Shown: in pieces, positions 26,702 through 40,612 of the stretch | Layout of the letters: each line of letters starts with the position of its first letter | How positions within the stretch are numbered: position 1 is the first letter of the stretch | Origin: Opisthocomus hoazin | Taxonomy: Eukaryota > Chordata > Aves > Opisthocomiformes > Opisthocomidae | Reading direction: 5' to 3' | DNA: 64,000 nt | Assembly (NCBI RefSeq): GCF_030867145.1 | Contig: NC_134419.1 | Coordinates: forward strand, 5,049,501 to 5,113,500 | Position numbers and translations under genes: made by a program | The notes under the pieces: generated by a model | What the model was told of the DNA's origin: nothing | The model's input: the letters and a program-made list of their open reading frames with translations, nothing else | Database searches by the model: none

Positions 26702-27294
26702 AGAGGGGCTGTTTTTTCTGGTCAGTCACAAAATGTTTTTCTCCCTGTTAAATGTGGTCTTTCTAGTGCTGGTGGTTGCTTTAAATGTTTGGTTTGGAGA
26801 AATGAATTTCATTTCGGTGCCTTAGGAGACTCATGAGAAGAGGTGCACTGCTATGTCTTGTGAGGATAGTCGTTTTAACTGATCTCGTTAAATAATGCTA
26901 TTATTAAATGAGGGCAAATTGAAGCAAATGTATTTTTCATTGCCCACAAGTTGTGTTTCTGAGCTGAATTTCTTTTAATGACTAGAGAGGCTTTTGCACT
27001 GCAGTATTACAATACAGCCATATTAAAAAGGTCCTTGGAGCAAATAACCCTCTAATGCTGCAGCTACGTTTTCAGTAGACTTCAGTAGTTCAATGGGAAA
27101 TAATTATGTTGGATTTAAGGAATCTGGGCTGAATTCATTGTGCTTTTTTTAACTGTGATGTTAAACTGCTTGTAGGTATTCATGTGAGTGGTAAATCTAA
27201 CTCCAAAATCTAAAAAAGAAAAGCCCCAAACCCAAAGCTTTAATCTGAATTAAATAATTTTTCTCTCTTTTTTGCAACAGGTTCTTCTGGTCTT

Positions 27295-27312
27295 CCCCCC
27301 CCCCCCCCCCCC
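27295..27312 (+). repeat. C homopolymer (18 nt)
   Basis: An uninterrupted run of 18 C, about 600 bp downstream of the G23 run and complementary to it. It is embedded in a longer pyrimidine stretch. Confidence 0.9.
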
Positions 27313-28316
27313 TTCCTTCTTCCTTTAATGGACAGTGAGGTCTCCTGCTTGAATATATTTCCTTACTAAGTAGAGTGCAGTTTCTGTCCTGGTGATGTGC
27401 AGTGGTACATGATACCATCATTCTTCTCTGTGTGTGGTTTATCTGTGATGCTGCAAGGAAAACTAGAGTTAAAAGGGAAAAAGATTCCTGAGGTTGGTGG
27501 TGTTGGCAAATTGGGTGATGAAGATTTATTCTGAGGAACCCCAACATGTTTGAGATGGTGGTTTCTGTGGGATGTAATGCTGAAATCACAGCATGGGTCA
27601 GCACATATCCTTCAGCGATCTCGCACCAAATCCTCTGGTGCATACTTGGAAGGTGTGAAAAGCGGACATGGAACTAAGCTGCTTACCTTCTAATGTCAAT
27701 ATTTGGTGCTAAAAATTTAATTTTGAGTGCAAGACAAGCAGGTTGCATACTTCTCTCCAACTGCAGCTCTTCATTACTGGTTTTTGTTTGCTCCAGTAAA
27801 CAAACACATATCTCTTAAAATTAAATTAAATGTATAAACTGCTTGAACCAGGGAGGGCAGAGAGAACCACTCTTTTAAATAATGAATGAAGATTTAGGGT
27901 ATCGTGCCACCGACTGTCTGAAGCACAGCTTTGGCCGAAGCACTCACGCAGTGCTCTGAGCAAACCCTCTGTGTCCAGCACCCTTCTCCAGGGTTGGAGG
28001 GTGGGAGTGCTTGGGGTGACTTGCGGGGTGACACCTGCTTGACTGACAGACACTTATGCAGAGCGGCACCTGGTGATCTCCGATTTTGCTTCTGTAATGA
28101 TTTCCTCCAGCAAGCTGACAGAGAATTAAAATGTTTATGGTCAGGTTTTGGAAGGGTTCATGGGGATGCAGAGGGAGGGAAATCCTTCCGGTTTTAGATC
28201 TCTCTAATCCCGAGCTTCTGTTGCTGTAGTCATGCTAATTTTTTATCGATTGTTGTGGCAGTGACTACTGTGTTTCCGAGCACAGTAATGCTAACGTTCC
28301 CAGATACAGTAATCTC

Positions 28317-28338
28317 AAAAAAAAAAAAAAAAAAAAAA
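28317..28338 (+). repeat. A homopolymer (22 nt)
   Basis: A pure A run following AGTAATCTC. It could be the tail of an old retroposed sequence, but no element body or target-site duplication is evident, so it is listed as simple sequence. Confidence 0.9.
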
Positions 28339-31300
28339 CAAAGTGGGAAGGAAGGCTGAAAGAGACGTCTGACTTCAGTCTTTTTTCAGGTTGTTGATGA
28401 AACCGAGGCCGTTGATGAGCAGTTGTACGCTTTTGAAATTAAATTTGAGTGAAAGGGCTAAGCTTTCAATCCTGTGTTTACTGTAGAAATGCCAGGTAAT
28501 CTTGAGCACTACTTACAATAGGGATGCACACTTCAGTGTTCTCCAGCTCAAGCCCATTTCTCCATTGGAGCGAAACTATGGGAACGGATGAGTGTAGAGT
28601 TGAGGATGGGTAATGTTTTCTATGTTGATGTCAGCTGTGGTGTATGAAAGGAGCCGAGCTGGGGTCAAGACTGCTACCCAGAACAGCAGCACGTGAGCAG
28701 CAGAAAATTGAGTCAGGCACTTCTGATGATCAGCTTTCTCCTTACCAACTTCGTGTCTGTGCTGCAGATCACGAACGTAGTCTATGTTTCTTTAACCGTC
28801 TGCTTTCGACATGAAATTCCTTTGCAGACCCATCTGTGCTCCTCAGATGAGCCTCAGCCATGCTTGTGCCTGATAATCACCCTCTGGTACCAACCTTTAA
28901 TTTCACCACTCGGTTCCGTCCCTTAGTACGAGGAGTATATGAGTGTATTCTCTGTGTTCCCTGTTCATCTGACTGCGGGCCGCTTAGAATTGCGCTCGCA
29001 GGTTTTTTTAAGGATGTCCTCCTGCTATGGGGGCTCTAAGGAGTGAAGTAGCTGACGTGTTTGTGGTTTTACGCTTTACCAGGGATGCAGAATCAGGCTG
29101 GAAACGAAAACAAACCATTCTCAACTGTTGCTAAGAGTTCTTGGAAGAGGGAACGAAAAGTATTCTTTTGAGTAACCTGGATAGCAGATGGAAATGACCC
29201 ATTACACAGTATCTATAAAACAGTATTTTGGATAAAATAGCCCTATTACAGGAAATGCAGAGGGTGAAAAACCTAAGCAGTCTTGACAATCGTTTTGGGA
29301 TTGTTCTACAAGAAAATCAAAGGCTTGTCAGTTTTTGCTTTTACGCACATAAATCACCTTTGCTCCTCCTGTTTCGTAAAATGCATTGGGTCAGGACTTT
29401 TCAGTTTGCCTCTGTAGTATTATGAGTACCTACAGCAGAGTACGCATAACAAAGAACAGGAGATTCATATTTCACAGCATGTTCATTTTTTCATCAGTAT
29501 GCCAAGTTAAAAAAGCTCCAACTTTCCTTTAAAGTAGCGTGAAGATTGTGCAAGCCAGTTAAAAAGCAGGGAGAACACGTTCTGATATTCCTCTTTTATT
29601 TCTACAGATTGATGCGTTCAACAGCCAACTTCTTTGATTCTTGCAAAATTTAAACATGAGTGACTTAGTGGAAAAATGCTGTATAAATATTGACTCCTGT
29701 TTTAATGTGGCTGAGTTCTATTGAAGTCAAAGCAACTCCATCTGGTTCCTTAAGCTGAGGATATGGCCCAGCAAAGGACTATTCTAACTGGCAGGAGGCT
29801 GGGTTTGGTATCCTCACCCTTCCTTGCAGCGCAATATTTTAGCGAAAAGAAAAAATCTTACTGACATCAGTGGGATTTCTCATTTGAGAAGTTAAATACT
29901 CCTCAGTGAGAGATGAGGGTATTACTCTGGCTCACAGAGCATTTTCTCTGACTAATGTATACAAAACGTATGGCGGGATTGCCCAACCCTGATAATTCAC
30001 GCACCTCTGGAGTGGAATACAGCAGCCATTCTGGGCTGGAAACATTGTGCAGGAGGGGTTTAGGGAAGAGAAATGAAGAAAAACTAATCCAATTGAAACT
30101 GCAAGGGGGATTTAGGAAGCAGAATGCAATTATCCGAGTTGGATATTGGCCAGGACATGTTAGTTAACATTTCTACTCTTGCAACAATTGTCATGGGATC
30201 TTTAATGACGATGAATGGTCAGGGCTCTATTTTACATCTCATTTGAAAGCTCGAGCTTTCACTTCATCACGAGGATGAAGCGAGTGCTTTGCCTTCCTTC
30301 AGGCTGTGCTGCTTTGGTCAATGTGCTTTCCTCTCCAGGCCCACCTGCCTTGCAGCTCCCCATGTCCAGGGATTTTCTTCACCTGGAGCTCCTTAGATGG
30401 AAGGAAATCCAGACACTCGGCATTACCTGGTATTTTCTTTCTACTTAACTTCCTTTCTGTGGTGGGGTAGGCAAGGGTGCTCTTATACCATCACTTCTCC
30501 CTTCCCTGGATCTTTGTCATGTTGGCAGGGATCTCTTTGCACGTGTGTTAGTGGCAGGTCCTTCTAAACGGAATCAACCCTAGTTATCATGGCGGAGTAT
30601 TATATGACATGGTGGACTGTTGGAACTCTGGGTGGTCTTTGTAGTACCTCCTGTCACTGCAATTGGTTGTTTCAGAGACTAATAAGGTATTTTTTGCAAG
30701 AACACACATCAAAGCCCAGTTCCAATTTAAATACCTCAAGTCTTCCTGTGGAGAAGACCCCCTTCAGTTGGAGTTGGCTGTGGCATGTTTCCCTCTCGTC
30801 CCTTGAGCTCTGGCGTGCTGGTTCTTCCCCCTGTTGTTTGAGGACCAGCAGATGGAAACATCAGTCATCAACAGTGAGCAGACGATAAATCTTACAGAAC
30901 AGTAACTGGTGTTTCAGGAGAAAGGAGTTGATATGTAAAATATTTTTTTCTCTGTAATAATGATTTTCTGTTTAGCTATCTGAACTTGAATCTTCTCAAA
31001 AACAAAACAAAAAAAATTAAAAAGCACCTCTTTTCTGTAAAAAAATCATTGTCTGGTCACCGATGTATTTTAATGGCAGTGCATTTTGGTGTTCAGCCTA
31101 GAGAAGGAGTAGGACGTCAGTATGCTTCTCAGGAGGAGGAGAGGCCTCATGTTATATTAAAAGTTTAGGGGTGATGCGTTTGTTGTGATTCAGTCAAAGT
31201 GTGGTTTTGGGAACTTGGAGGATTGCTCTGTATCCACTGGGCTATCTTTCCGTTCGTTTATCAAAGTGCTTGCAGTCTGTCTTGGAGGTCGTGAAGCAGT

Positions 31301-31455
31301 GACAGATGATGAGAGATAAAAATGGATATGCATCCGGACTGGAGTATATAATTTTATTAGTGAAATGTGAAGAGCAATGTAATGGTAGATACCTTTTTTT
31401 CTTCTTTTTTTCTTTCCTATTGGAAGATCTGTCCCGAGATTCTGTTTTCTTGCAG

Positions 31456-31519
31456 GCTTAAACAGAAGGAGGTTATGTTTCTAAGCTACCTATGTCACTA
31501 ATGCTCATGTGCAGCACAG
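31456..31519 (+). other. Candidate noncoding or poison exon (64 nt)
   Basis: This is one of the best splice-site pairs in the window: a long pyrimidine stretch ending TCTGTTTTCTTGCAG, and a donor CACAG|GTAATG. All three frames contain stops within the 64 nt (TAA in each). If spliced it would therefore be 5' UTR, an lncRNA exon or an inclusion that ends translation. After the first exon's phase 1 it would stop within ten codons. The sequence cannot show that it is used. Confidence 0.22.
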
Positions 31520-33812
31520 GTAATGGAAAGATAACTCTTGAAGGGTTAGTACTCTCATAGCAAAGATTTTTGCTATATATATAGAAATTTTCCCCTAAAC
31601 TCTCAGGATAACATCAATGTCAATAATTTAAAATGCTGTTTCAAAATCACTCCAGATATACATAATGTATGAAGTGATACATTTTGCACCCAGGGATCTC
31701 CTTTCTACATTTTTAAGTGTTTGTGGACAGTTTAGATTGTTTTGTAGTCTATGGAAGGATGGGTAAAGCCGATACCTACATCCACGCGCCTTGAATTTGT
31801 GGTTAAAAGTAAAGAGCTGATCGCTCCAGCCTGTGTTAGGGAGGCTTATGGTGCAGTTCCTACGGAATTTGGGGGGGTTTCACAGGGGCGGTTGTTGAGT
31901 GCTGGGCAGAGTCTCCTCGTTCTGTTACGGTATGTCAGAGTTGCCTTAACGTACAGGTGGGTCTTAATTATGCCGATGTCCTCTTAGGATGTACATCAGA
32001 ATCCCAGCTCTGGGATTTTTATGATGTTCTGAGGATGTGGAATGTATTGTTAAGGAACAAAATGAATCTTCATTGTCATCCAGAAGCCTTGGAGGAAGCC
32101 ACTTATCCTTATCTTTGTAAAATAACAATGTATTTGGTTTAAGGCTTCCTAGATGACTGTGTAAGGCTAGATTTTGTACGTCATAAATAAAGTGAATGGG
32201 CTTAGGGATTTCACATGTAAATAAAGTGCCCATTCCATCTGCCTCTGTGTGGCTTGACCCACAAAATCACAACAAACGCTTCCACTGCTTGAAAGAATTT
32301 GATGAATACATTATGTTGGCCAGGTGTAAAGCTGTGATCTGTGACATTTCATGCCTCATGTGGGCATTACGCTGTCATGCGGCACAGTGGGCTGCGTTAA
32401 TAGAGTCTTTGGGGATAAAGAGAGAGAGAGAATATGGACAGAAGCTGTTAGGCAAAATAAATTCTAGAGTAGCTCATCAAGTGTGAGAAGAATTGTGAGT
32501 GATGTAGTTTCAAACATCATTTCAGTAATTGTGCTGTTTGGATTGTGACCTACTTTAATAACATTCTATCATTTTTAATATTTCTTTATTCATTACATTT
32601 TATACACACTCAGGTGGTTTACTGCAAGCTGCGTGGAAATTACAATGAAGGTCAAGTGCTCTTTGTGAAGATAACTTATTACTGAAAATATTAACTTGTT
32701 GTCATTATTGTTTTCCAACGTGAAATTTTATTTGTCTAGTGGATGAAGAGATGATGTCGGGCTTGTGTTAAAGCGTGTGATTACTGTCAATAGCCCAAAG
32801 TCCCTCTAGTCTGAGATGTACATGATCACTGAACAAGTCTCACTTCAGATTGATTTATTTTTCGCTGCGCAGTTAAGCTGGTACAGGGCCCTTATTGGAA
32901 ACAACTTTCAGATTAGGACTGGCTTATATAGATTAACGTTTAAATGCTTGCAGTTAGCTGAAGCTAAAATGAAAATTGCAACTTTACTATTGGAATAACC
33001 ATGCCTACACATGGTTTTGCAGCCTTTCAAATGAGCTTAAATTCATGCTTTGAATTATATTAGTTCAGTATTTTTTGTGTGGAAAAGGCTTTGTGGCTTG
33101 GTCCACAGGAGGACTGTGTAGAGTTGGAGTCAAGCCTTGGTTAGGGTTGAGAGTGTGCCCTTTATTGCTAATGCTGGTGTCACTTTGGCTAAATCACAAA
33201 TTCTGTATTATAGCAGTTATCTGTGCAAATGACCTTCCAACAGTTGCCCTGTGGTTAGTGGACTGTAAATTGCAGGTGAGAATTTGGAAGAACGTGTCCT
33301 GGGATCAGGACATCAGGATCATCAGTTTTTCAAATCATAATCCCACTTTGGTGCAGCATACGTATTATGTGGCTTATGTTTTATGAAAAGGCATACCACT
33401 GGAAAAAGAGGAAAGCTTTTCAGCATCCGCGCTGTCTTTACAAAGCGTGACAGGCATGTTGGATACTAATGCATCACTTCTTACACATTATTGAAATAGA
33501 GTAGTTTTATGTAAAGGTCAGCTGTGCTTAGTGTCTGAAATGTTCCAGTTTTTATTATGCATATTTGGGGTTCCTCTTAGGAATCAAGCAGAGAAAGAAA
33601 ACAGCCGGGTTGCAGTGAATATTCACCATTTTAGCTGTTGCAGCAGGTCAGGTGTCAAAATGTTACTGTCTTATCGCATGACCAAAATTCTAGCCTGCTG
33701 GTTTGATGTGGTGGACCTAAAGGTTTCCCTGGTCCAGAGCCACAGAGGCTCAACTTAGAAGTCATTGGTGTCTAATTTTCTTTCTGAGCTGTGTAATTTG
33801 AATTCTGCATAG

Positions 33813-33856
33813 TCATGTCTTGTAAGCATAATATGGAAGAAAACTGGAGTAATTAG
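33813..33856 (+). other. Candidate small exon (44 nt) with consensus donor
   Basis: The segment ends at ATTAG|GTAAGTAT, close to the ideal donor. The acceptor (AATTCTGCATAG) is weak. One frame is open through the donor, and a second contains MSCKHNMEENWSN followed by a stop. Without transcript data the call rests on the donor alone. Confidence 0.1.
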
Positions 33857-34951
33857 GTAAGTATCCTGCTTTTATAGGTTTTGGACTCCTGTGCTAGCTT
33901 TGGGTTGGACAAGTAACTTAGCAAGACAAGAACTGTTTTGCAGAAATAGAAGTGAGAGATTTTTAGCTGAATGTCTATTTTCTGAGCGTGATTGAGCTAC
34001 CCTAGACAAAGATTTCATGTTCCCCAGCATAAAAACAAGGCAGATGGAACGGGAGAAGGTTAGCCCGGAAAAGAGGGTGCTTGTGATAGAGACCTGTTAA
34101 AATCGTATGGAGAACTGAATAAGGAATTGTCTTTTCCAATAAATTAAGTGAAGGTTGTCATATGAAATGAGCAAGCAGCAGATACAGGACAAGTAAGATG
34201 TCTCACACAAGGTGGTCTAACGCAGGAAGGCTCTCTGCCATGGAGTGTCCCAGCTGCTAAAAGCTTACACAGACCAAACAATCTTCTGGACAAGTGTGTG
34301 GTAGAACTGAGGACTATGGCGTGGGGTGATACTGCTTCTGGTGTAGAAATGCCAGTTCACAAATGCCTGGAGGCTGGAAATGTGTTCTGGTGGTTTATCG
34401 CCGTGTGTGTCTGCTCATGGTGACTGCCAGAGGGTCAAGGTCACTGAATACAGAGCCAGCTGGACCGTTGCTCCGAGCCAGCAGGGCTTTCTTACATGTA
34501 GGTGAAGAACTTAGCCGAAAGCCAGGGCAGGGCAGTACACCATCTCCTCTCCCCTGCTGTCATCTGGGTTTCTCTTGAGTTAAATGTGCTTGAGCTGGAC
34601 TAGAGTATGGGAGACAGTAAAACTTGTCCTGAAGAGACAGGCATCAGTGTTGGAAGAAATGCGTTAAGTTCTAGCAAGGCACTCGGTGTTGCAAAGGTGT
34701 AGAAAACTGAAGTAGTTGCTTGTGCAGGTGATTTATTTTGCTGTACTTTTAACCAATGACTTTGGTTTAAGCCTGTTATTTCACTGATTTGGTGATGCAT
34801 GCTCCACCCTTGCTGTTTGATAGTGTAATGATCTAGCTGTTGGGGTTGCTCATTCTTAGTAAATACTTGTGTTGTGTATATCTGTATCCATCTGTATCTG
34901 GCTATGCAGCTGTAAGAAGCTTGTAAAGTGACCTGCAGGACTTTAAATGTG

Positions 34952-34973
34952 TATATACATATATATATATATT
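34952..34973 (+). repeat. TA microsatellite
   Basis: Short TA dinucleotide array with minor interruptions in an AT-rich stretch. Confidence 0.8.
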
Positions 34974-35323
34974 TAAATAGTGTCATGGTCTGAAGTGTTG
35001 AAATGAGAACCTGGGAAATGAACGAGCTCTTTGACAGGCGAGCAGGGGCAGATGAGGCTGGCAGCGGAGGCTCGCTGCTGTCAGCACCAGGGCCGGGTGA
35101 ATCGCCCCGGAGACAGGCCAGTCCTGCTGTTCCAGCCTAGCTCTCCGCAGGCCGTGGCTGTGCTGGTTGTGATAGCGGCTGCTGCTCTGCCTTCAGCACT
35201 GGACGCTGGAATAAGATGGTTCATGTGCAGCTTTGTCAGCCAACCATTCCAGCTCCTGACTTAGTTTTCAAAGCATCACCTTTTCAGTTTATAAATCATG
35301 CAAACTTAAACATAATCTGTGCT

Positions 35324-35341
35324 TTGTTGTTGTTGTTGTTT
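35324..35341 (+). repeat. TTG microsatellite
   Basis: About six TTG/GTT units in ordinary AT-rich intronic sequence. Confidence 0.8.
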
Positions 35342-38300
35342 AGAAACCCTTATATTGCATTTAAGTCATGTTTAAAGCTTTGTTCTGCACTCATGGGATG
35401 GAAACTTCAATTTTCATTTTTATTGGAAGTGGAGAATCTTGGGTAATTGCTTGACTTCAGGAATTAGGGCTTAAGGAGAATGCTAAATATCATGAGACTT
35501 GTGATAAAATCGTAAGAGCGGGCAGCGCTGTATAAGCCACTGAACAGCTGTCAGATTGTAATTGGGTTTGATCATTATCAGCTTGAGCCAGGTTTGCGCA
35601 GGTTACCAAGACATGAAAAGGCGCGTGTACCATTACCAATTCCTCGAGCTACTCGGTCTTCTGACAGAACAGTTCTTTGATGATGGTGATATGGAGTGAT
35701 TGGGCATTTTTTTTTCTTTCCTTCACATTTTTTCTCTTCCCTTTACAGTTTAATTTGCCCAAGCTCAGGTTATCTAATGCCTGGACCAGGCATTCTTCCC
35801 ACGTGGAGAAGTGATCTAGGCTGAGTATCGCCATTGGTCCTGGAGGTTATGGTTTGCCTGGTTCCTTCTGATTCTGGAGACCAAGGAAGTACTTTAATTC
35901 TAGATGCTGTCTCACTTTCTGAAACAGGTTGTTTTTCTGTGGAAATGCTTGTCTGTTCTTGTAACTTTCTATCTACAAATTTTGAAGAAATAAAATATTA
36001 ATCTGGTAGCAAGAATGTCACCTTGTGGAGGCTGCTAGGGTACAATGACATTTGGGAAGACCGGGAGTAAAGTTTATTAATAATTTCACTCATTACAGAC
36101 TGTTGCCTTCAGATTATCACTGGAAGTGCAAATACATGGTGGAGTTTACACGTGGCAACATTTAAAAATCAAGGTTCAGATACTGTAATTGTGCAATGGA
36201 GTTGCTTGAAATTATTTAATAGAAGAGCCATACAAAAAGGTTCCTCTTACTCTGATTTTATTAATAATGTGTTTTGCAATTGGCTGGAGACATTTGGCTG
36301 ACAACTTTTCTTTCAGTATGTTGTGGAACAAATCAGTAACCGAACAAGATTTCATCACTGGAATTATGCTGTACATCAGGGCTGCTAAGAATGTCACAGT
36401 GACAAGGAGATCATGTAGCCCTTATTTCAAAAGTAGAAATTAGGGAATGGAATAGCATTTTTTACCTGTCAGCAGACGTCAACAGATAGTAACAGAGATT
36501 GGAGCAATTGTGCTTTTGAAGGAGAGTGGCGTGTCCATCGGAGCTAGTTAATTCATTCTTTTGATCAATCCTGATGTATTTTTCTCCCTTTATTGAAGAA
36601 GCAGTACGAACACATGCTCACTGAAAGGCACTTCAGTCTTCCAGAGAATTTCACAAGAGCAGTTTATGAAACAGCCAGCCCTTCTTGTCAGTGAGATTTC
36701 TCTTCCTGCTTCTACCTATTAGTTGCCAACATCGTATTTTACCTTGCAAATGTTGGATGCTGGCTCTCTAGTTCTGTTCACCTTTGCTTCCCCTGCAGCC
36801 CCCGCATCTGATTGGGCTCTCGGCTCCGCAGTTGCCTGGCTAACTTGCTTTCTGCCTCATTTACTCCCCAATGGCCGCTGAACGACGTTCCCTGAATTCA
36901 GGGCCGGCGCAACTTTGTGACTGGCTGCTCAGGATGCTGCAGCAGCAGTGCGTTTAGTGACTTCTCTTTAAAAATGCATAGCCATATATCTTTTGAATTG
37001 TAAAGCGAAATTTCATTAGCTTCACCGGAAGGAAGAAAAGAACGCCGGGGAAAAAATACACCACTGAGGCTACTGTAAGAAATTGTAGCTAAATGATTCA
37101 GCATAGTGGAGCTAGTGCTGAGTATGGGTAAGCATTGGTACACTTGCTGTGGGCCTGACTGAAGCTGAAGCAGAAATTCATGGTTACCTGATAAATCCTG
37201 AACTTTCATTACAAATACCAAACCAAGCCCCATGTTGAGTGAGTCACTTGTGTTCTTTGGTGATGTGCACTTGAAGAAGTGTGTGCCAAGGTTTTGCAGA
37301 GGTTTACATTTTTTTCTTTTTTTTTTAACTGATCTGAGCCCTGCTTTAGAGTAAACCTAGGGCAACTTGAGACCACTGGCAGTCCCGCTGACTGTCTTAA
37401 GAGTTTTCAGCTCTTTTCAGTGTGGTGCTTGCAGTGGCCCTGGACACAAATTAGGGGTGTGAGCTGTGAGTGCTGCTCCCTGTCAGCTGTTTTTCACTGT
37501 GCAATATTGTGTTATTCAGTCCTTAGTGGCTCAGAACTGAGAGTCTCGGACTGATTCCTTGCTCACCAGTACACCTGCATCTTCGTGGGCCCCCATTAGC
37601 CTGGTGATCACTGATATTAAGCCTGTGGAAGGATGAACAATTGTGTGATCGTGGGGTTTCCGTGTGTGTGGTTTTTTCTTTTCTTCCTCGTGTTTTTAAG
37701 GTTCTGCTCAGTCAGAGCTGTCTTTTGCAATGGAGACTTGTATGGGCAGATGGCGGTGGGGTTTTTTCCATGTGCTTATTTGTAATGTCTTTTTTCCATC
37801 ATATTTAAGACCCTTTTTAAAACCCTGGGTGGATGTGTCCTGATTCTCTTGAAGTTCAGGGAGAGCACTGTGATTGCCTGCCTTGTGTACTGCCTTAACA
37901 AGGAACCCACTTGATGCATGTATCTCACCTGTTGTTTTTATCAGTCTTCTCACCTAACTAAAAGTTCTACATCTGCTTCCAGAATCCCAGTTTCTTAAAT
38001 GTTGGAAAGTAGTTGGCATTTTTGCCTTAAAGGTCCTGTAAATACCATGCAAACAGCAAAGAAACAAAATGCTACGTAAACTCAAATAATTTTGCCTTAA
38101 TTCCTTAGCTAATTGGGCCAACTAATACAGTAAAATGGGGGCTGAGATACAGCATTCATGTGCTTTGCTGTGTTCTGCAGACTTCTGATGTAGAATTTTA
38201 ATGTTGGTTGTCTTATAGGTGGCATGTTACTTGAGAGCTCACCGTTGAAGCCAGATAGCTGCCTCTGCGTGTTTTGGAGGAAGGCAGAGACAACAGAACT

Positions 38301-39806
38301 GGGCAGTGATCTCGGTTTTTGATGGTTTCTTTTGAAGGAGGCTGAATTTGAGACAAACTTGGCACTGCTCCATAGCAGAGGAACTTGCAGTGATGCTGCA
38401 GTTTTGTTGGTGCCACTGCCGACACAAAGGCTAAAACAAATCAAAATGAACTGAGAGGAGCAGATGGGGCAAGTGAGAAGTTGGGAAATCATTCAAAGTG
38501 TTAGACACCGAACGATTTCAATTTTCCCGAGACAAGCGAGTGCTGTGGCACAACATGGCTCTTTTTGACACTCAACACACGTGAGACAGTTTTGGAACAA
38601 AAGCTGCATCAGGTGTTCTGTTTCCAAATTTTCCTGCCAGAGGGAGAGTGTTTGCATTTGGCAAGGATGTCTGAAAGGGAGGTGGGTGGTGAAAATAAGC
38701 TTATCATAAATCCTTTCAGGTGTTTTGTTGACCACGCCGAGCATAGTGTGTCTGTACAAGACATGGGTGAAGCTCCTCCTGAGACAAAAAGTGGAATATT
38801 ACGGATATCACAAGGCAGTGGGAGTACAAGAATTCAAACATAGCTCCTTTCTTCTGAAAGCGTTGTCTTGATTTTTATGTCCTACTTAAAGGATACAATT
38901 TTCCTGTAGGATGGGAGTGCGCAAAGGAGTAAATTGTCCACATTGATAAATATGAGCGTTGGAAATTTGGTCGTCTTCACTTGTGCAAAACCCAGGCAGT
39001 AACCCTGGGAGATGGGACAAAGTGGCTCTGTCTCCCAGGCTTTTCAGTCCTTAGTGATGGTTTTGCCTTGTGCTAGCCGTGGGTTTTGTTGGGTGCCACC
39101 TTCCTAGAAGCTCAGGTAAGCGTTTCCCCTGCTTACGCTCTTTAAAAAAGATGCAGTACTGAAAAGCCTAGAGAGTGGGGAGACTTGTAATTTTGAGGGG
39201 GTAAATGCTAAGGTCCGAACTTCCATGCTCTGACAGCATCACCTGAGCTATACTTCATCATGAATCCACAGAAGTTCCTCAGAATATGCGACCTCTGTTC
39301 TCCTGTAACATTGCTCTTCTGTTTAAGATTCCCCTTTAAGGGATTTGGCTTCTTTTAGAAGTAGGGAAATGAGATACAAAGAATTCTGTTCCCATCCGGT
39401 AATTGCAGCCTAAACACGATTTTGCAGTATTTATTGTTTATAACTGCATAAGTAGGCTGTAGATAATTCATGCTTTAAATGCTGTGGGGCACAGAGAAGT
39501 TGGGAGTAGGAAAAATGTGTATGATAAGGCATAGTTCCAGCAGAAAGAAAAGGAACTTAAAAAGCCGTTGGATTCTTTCCATCCACCCTACAAAGAAGAA
39601 AATTGGTTTGCAGGAAATATAGGTCATGGCACTGTTCTGGCATCTTGATGTTGCTGTTTTGTAAGTACAGTATATTGCTGGCAGCACAATTTGGGACTCC
39701 CATTAGAGCTGTTCTTTGCTGTCAGACTTAAAGGCCATTTAATATCCCTTATCTGATCTAATGCACTCCTTCTCACATAGACAAAGAAAATTTAGAAGGC
39801 AGTGGA

Positions 39807-39824
39807 TTTTTTTTTTTTTTTTTT
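39807..39824 (+). repeat. T homopolymer (18 nt)
   Basis: Pure T run without a recognisable retroposon on either side. Confidence 0.9.
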
Positions 39825-40593
39825 GTGAGTTAAGTTATTGAAAGCCACTTTGAAGACTATTCCTGCTGTTGCACCCAAAAGCCAGTTACTTCACTAAGGA
39901 CCCAAGGATCAGGGATGCACCATGAATGGGGCAGCGAAACGAAATTCTTCTTCTCTCTCCATCGCAAAACACAGAAGAAAATGAAGCCTTGTGTTGCTGT
40001 GCCACAGCATTTTACAGGTATAAGCTTATTACTGGAGAAAAGCCTTGGCTTTTTGAACACGACATTCATCTTTGATTAGGAGGTTAAGCTAATTTCTTTG
40101 TGTTAGGAAAGGTATTAAAGGCAGATGTGTTCTGTGAGTTGGGTTGTCTGTGTTCTTCTCCTTTTGTGTCCAGCACCAGGACAGAGTCTGTGGTGTTTGC
40201 AGAACAGGAGAACAAGGCTGGCGATAACTCTGTGGGGAAGGGAGGCAAAACTGCTCCCGTCTTGGAAATCATGGCACTGAAATGTCGATGAAGTACGTGA
40301 TTTTTCTGCGTAGTTGTGTACGACTGGCTGCTGTGAACAATGGAGAGGTCAAGATGAAAACAGAAGGGTGGACAGGATATCTGGGGGAGGAACTGTAACT
40401 ACGCTGTGGTTTTTGCTTGTTTGCTTTTGAGGTGCAGTGCAGTGGCATAAACACGAGGACGTGGTTCTTCTCTGCAGCCTGCTGCGGCAGTGCTCGCTCT
40501 CTGCTGTTCTTTTCCTGTTTCACCGGAAGGCAGGTAGAATAATGATGTTCTGATGCAATGTGATGCGGGGCAGCTTTGAAGAAGGCTGGAGAC

Positions 40594-40612
40594 AGATAGA
40601 TAGATAGATATA
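40594..40612 (+). repeat. AGAT tetranucleotide microsatellite
   Basis: Four to five AGAT units running into a TATATG stretch. Potentially polymorphic. Confidence 0.85.
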
